Origin: Rugosimonospora africana
GTDB lineage: Bacteria; Actinomycetota; Actinomycetes; Mycobacteriales; Micromonosporaceae
DNA: 64,000 nucleotides
Direction: 5' to 3'
Assembly: GCF_016862975.1 (NCBI RefSeq)
Contig: NZ_BONZ01000085.1
Location: 1 to 64,000 of the forward strand
A model generated the notes under the pieces. It saw only the letters and a program-made list of their open reading frames with translations. It searched no databases and had not been told where the DNA came from. Positions 61,983 to 64,000 of this stretch are shown one piece after another. The translations under genes and the position numbers were made by a program. Position 1 is the stretch's first letter, and the number at the start of each line of letters is the position of its first letter.

Positions 61983-62798
61983 GTGCGTATCCTTCTCGCC
62001 GGTTCGACCGGTGTCGTCGGCCGCCGGCTCGGACCGCTGCTGACCGCCCGCGGACACGAGGTTGTCGGTCTGGCGCGCAACGGACCGGTCGCCGTCGACG
62101 TGCTCGACCGGGAGGCGGTGGCGGCCGCCGTCCGGGACGCCCGGCCCGATGTGGTGATGCACCAACTGACCAGCCTGAGCACGGGCGACTTCGCGGCCAA
62201 CTCTCGGCTGCGCCGGGAAGGGACGCGCAACCTGGTCGACGCGGCGCTCGCCGTCGGGGTACGCCGGATCGTGGCGCAGAGCATCGCCTGGGCGTACGAG
62301 CCGGGTGCCGAGCCGGCGACCGAACAGACTCCGCTCGACCTCGGCGCCGCCGGGCAGAGGCAGACCAGCGTGGCCGGTGTCGCCGCGCTCGAATCCGCGG
62401 TGCGGGAGGCGCCCGAGTGGGTCGTACTGCGATACGGCACCCTCTACGGCGCGGACACCTGGTATGCCCGCGACGGCCTGATGGCCCAGTTCGCCGGCGC
62501 CGGCAAGCTCCCCGCCGACGGGGACGTGAGCAGCCTGCTGCACATCGACGACGCCGCCGCCGCGGCGGTAGCGGCCCTGGAATGGCCCACCGGCGCGGTC
62601 AACGTCTGCGACGACAAGCCCGCCCCGGCCTCGCGGTGGGTGCCCGCGTTCTGCGCGGCGGTCGGAGTCCCGGCACCCGCGGTGACGGAAAACGAACGGC
62701 ACGGCTGGGCACGGGGAGCGAGCAATCACCACGCCCGCGAACACCTCGGCTGGATCCCGGAACACCCCTCCTGGCAAGCCGGTTTCGCCACGCTGTAA
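61983..62798 (+). CDS. NAD-dependent epimerase/dehydratase family protein
   Basis: A 271-residue extended-SDR-like protein. The nucleotide-binding start is RILLAGSTGVVGRRL (GxxGxxG). Mid-protein motifs QSIAWAYEPG and VLRYGTLYG follow the family pattern, but the usual YxxxK is not plain, so activity may differ. The GTG start has GAAGGAGC upstream and lies 14 nt after the cupin stop, so the pair is co-transcribed. Confidence 0.82.
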   Translation: MRILLAGSTGVVGRRLGPLLTARGHEVVGLARNGPVAVDVLDREAVAAAVRDARPDVVMHQLTSLSTGDFAANSRLRREGTRNLVDAALAVGVRRIVAQSIAWAYEPGAEPATEQTPLDLGAAGQRQTSVAGVAALESAVREAPEWVVLRYGTLYGADTWYARDGLMAQFAGAGKLPADGDVSSLLHIDDAAAAAVAALEWPTGAVNVCDDKPAPASRWVPAFCAAVGVPAPAVTENERHGWARGASNHHAREHLGWIPEHPSWQAGFATL

Positions 62799-62843
62799 GC
62801 AGATACAGGTTCGGCGGCTCGATGAGGCCGCGGCGCGGCCGCG

Positions 62844-64000
62844 TCACCGCCCATCCGCGACGAGGTTGGCCGGCAACGGCTTGGTGTGCAGGATGACCAG
62901 GTCCGCGACGGCCCGGGTCAGGGCGACGTAGAGCCGGTTCATGCCGCGGGGCTCGGCGGCGACGATGTCGGCCGGCTCGACCAGCACCACCCGGTCGTAC
63001 TCGAGACCCTTGACCTGGCTGACCGGGATCGCGTGCAACGACGCGGCGAGGTGGTCGGGGGCGATGACCGCGCCGCTCTCCCCCGAGACCGCCGCGGGCA
63101 GGTCGTCCACCTGCCGGATCTCCAGCGTGCCGCCGGGCCGGAACGAGCGGGTGGGCTCGATGCCCGGTGCCAGCGCCCGGGTGGCGAAGTCGGCGATGAC
63201 CTGCGGCACCCGGTATCCGGTGGGCAGGTCGAGCGTCCTGACCTCGCGCTTGCCCAGCCGGTGGACCAGCTCCGGCCAGGACTCGACGGCCAGCGGATGG
63301 GTGGCCTGACCGAGGTCGCCCACGATGGTCATCGAGGCGTGGGAGGCGCGGCGGGCGATCATCCGGCACTCCATCGGCGACAGGTCCTGCGCCTCGTCGA
63401 GGATGACGTGCAGGTACACGTCCTCGACGGGTTCCTCGGTCGCGGCGACCGGCAGTGGATCGGCCAGCACCGGCACATAGCCCTCCTCGCCGTACGGGTC
63501 GAAGCCGTCTGCCCATCCGGTCACCTTGTGGCCCTCGCGCAGCAGGATCGCGGTCGCCCAGCGCTGCGCGGCCCAGTAGTCGTTGTGGTCGATGGCCTGA
63601 CCGGACTGGGCGATCGGCGTGGACATGCCGGGAGCGAACAGCTGCCAGCCGTCGTTGAGGCTCCAGCTCACCACGAAGGTCTCGGCCAGCCGGGCACCGC
63701 TGTTCAGCTCACGCAACTTCCACTCGGGGACCGCCGCCTTCGGCTTCTCCGGTTGACCGAGAATCTCGGCGAGTTCGTCGAGCAGCGGAACGTCGTCCAC
63801 CGTCCACTCCCCGTTCTGCGCGGGAAGGACGTCCTGCGGGGTCAGCGACGGCCACCACGCGTTGAGGAACGCGTCCGGGACCTGTTTGCCGTCCAGCATC
63901 TCCGACAGCACCGTCGCCGCGATGGCGCGGGCGCCGTTGGGTTTGACGCTCGACGCCTCGCAGCGCTTCCTGATTTCGAGGCGGGCCTTCGCCAGGTCAT
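62844..64000 (-). CDS. HelD/HelR-like UvrD-superfamily ATPase (partial, runs off the window)
   Basis: At least 385 C-terminal residues are present; the start lies beyond 64000. Superfamily-1 helicase motifs in order: Walker B VILDEAQDLSPMECRM, SMTIVGDLGQATHP, YRVPQVIADFA, VKGLEYDRVVLV and RLYVALTRAVADLVIL. The DEAQD form and the neighbouring sequence fit HelD-type proteins, which remodel stalled RNA polymerase; some actinomycete members (HelR) help protect against rifamycins. The N-terminal Walker A is outside the window, so the identification rests on the C-terminal half. Confidence 0.8.
   Translation of the reverse strand, partial: DLAKARLEIRKRCEASSVKPNGARAIAATVLSEMLDGKQVPDAFLNAWWPSLTPQDVLPAQNGEWTVDDVPLLDELAEILGQPEKPKAAVPEWKLRELNSGARLAETFVVSWSLNDGWQLFAPGMSTPIAQSGQAIDHNDYWAAQRWATAILLREGHKVTGWADGFDPYGEEGYVPVLADPLPVAATEEPVEDVYLHVILDEAQDLSPMECRMIARRASHASMTIVGDLGQATHPLAVESWPELVHRLGKREVRTLDLPTGYRVPQVIADFATRALAPGIEPTRSFRPGGTLEIRQVDDLPAAVSGESGAVIAPDHLAASLHAIPVSQVKGLEYDRVVLVEPADIVAAEPRGMNRLYVALTRAVADLVILHTKPLPANLVADGR

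Overview
The window is very GC-rich DNA with GTG starts, many 4-bp start/stop overlaps, SARP-type regulators with NB-ARC and TPR parts, ECF41-type sigma factors and secreted subtilisin- and sedolisin-like proteases. This points to the chromosome of a filamentous actinomycete; Micromonosporaceae would fit, but I cannot fix the genus. No rRNA, tRNA, CRISPR array or phage block was seen.

Layout. 1-1.8 kb: HSL-type esterase, then a decayed spot holding an aldo/keto reductase tail and an IS256-type transposase tail bounded by a 12-bp inverted repeat. 1.9-6.6 kb: AfsR-like regulator and an amidase. 6.8-10.8 kb: CPBP membrane protease, NarL-type two-component pair, and a converging ECF41 sigma factor. 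10.9-11.7 kb: SDR oxidoreductase facing the sigma gene across two divergent promoters of the same TGTCACA...CATC type. 11.9-20.3 kb: the most unusual region, a compact RiPP-like locus. It has an E1/ThiF-like adenylating enzyme with a possible leader-binding N-terminus, three tandem 23-24-residue precursor-like peptides too short for normal gene calling, a GT-A glycosyltransferase-like protein, a three-gene ABC exporter and a SARP regulator.

20.3-38.8 kb: mostly secreted or envelope functions: phytase-like esterase, MDR oxidoreductase with divergent TetR, subtilisin-like protease, an ABC-2 transporter operon ending in a secreted beta-propeller/phosphoesterase, aldo/keto reductase, second amidase, APH-like phosphotransferase and a sedolisin. 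39.0-43.6 kb: a complete branched-chain amino acid/amide-type ABC importer. 43.9-48.4 kb: a 1406-residue hybrid kinase/SpoIIE phosphatase/RsbW-like protein coupled to a STAS antagonist. 48.5-58.5 kb: MazG-like protein, Tat-exported M20 peptidase, TetR/membrane protein pair around a perfect 16-bp palindrome, a fused double LtrA protein, class A beta-lactamase, pentapeptide-repeat protein, single LtrA and a small membrane protein.

58.5-62.8 kb: a perfect inverted repeat carrying two identical divergent ECF-type promoters, a region-2-only sigma fragment, a full ECF41 sigma factor, then a MocR regulator with a cupin and an epimerase. The window ends inside a HelD/UvrD-like helicase.

Two general traits recur. 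Many genes carry short in-frame tandem repeats in linkers or N-termini. Many starts lie 6-8 nt after a TANNNT -10 element, which suggests leaderless transcripts.
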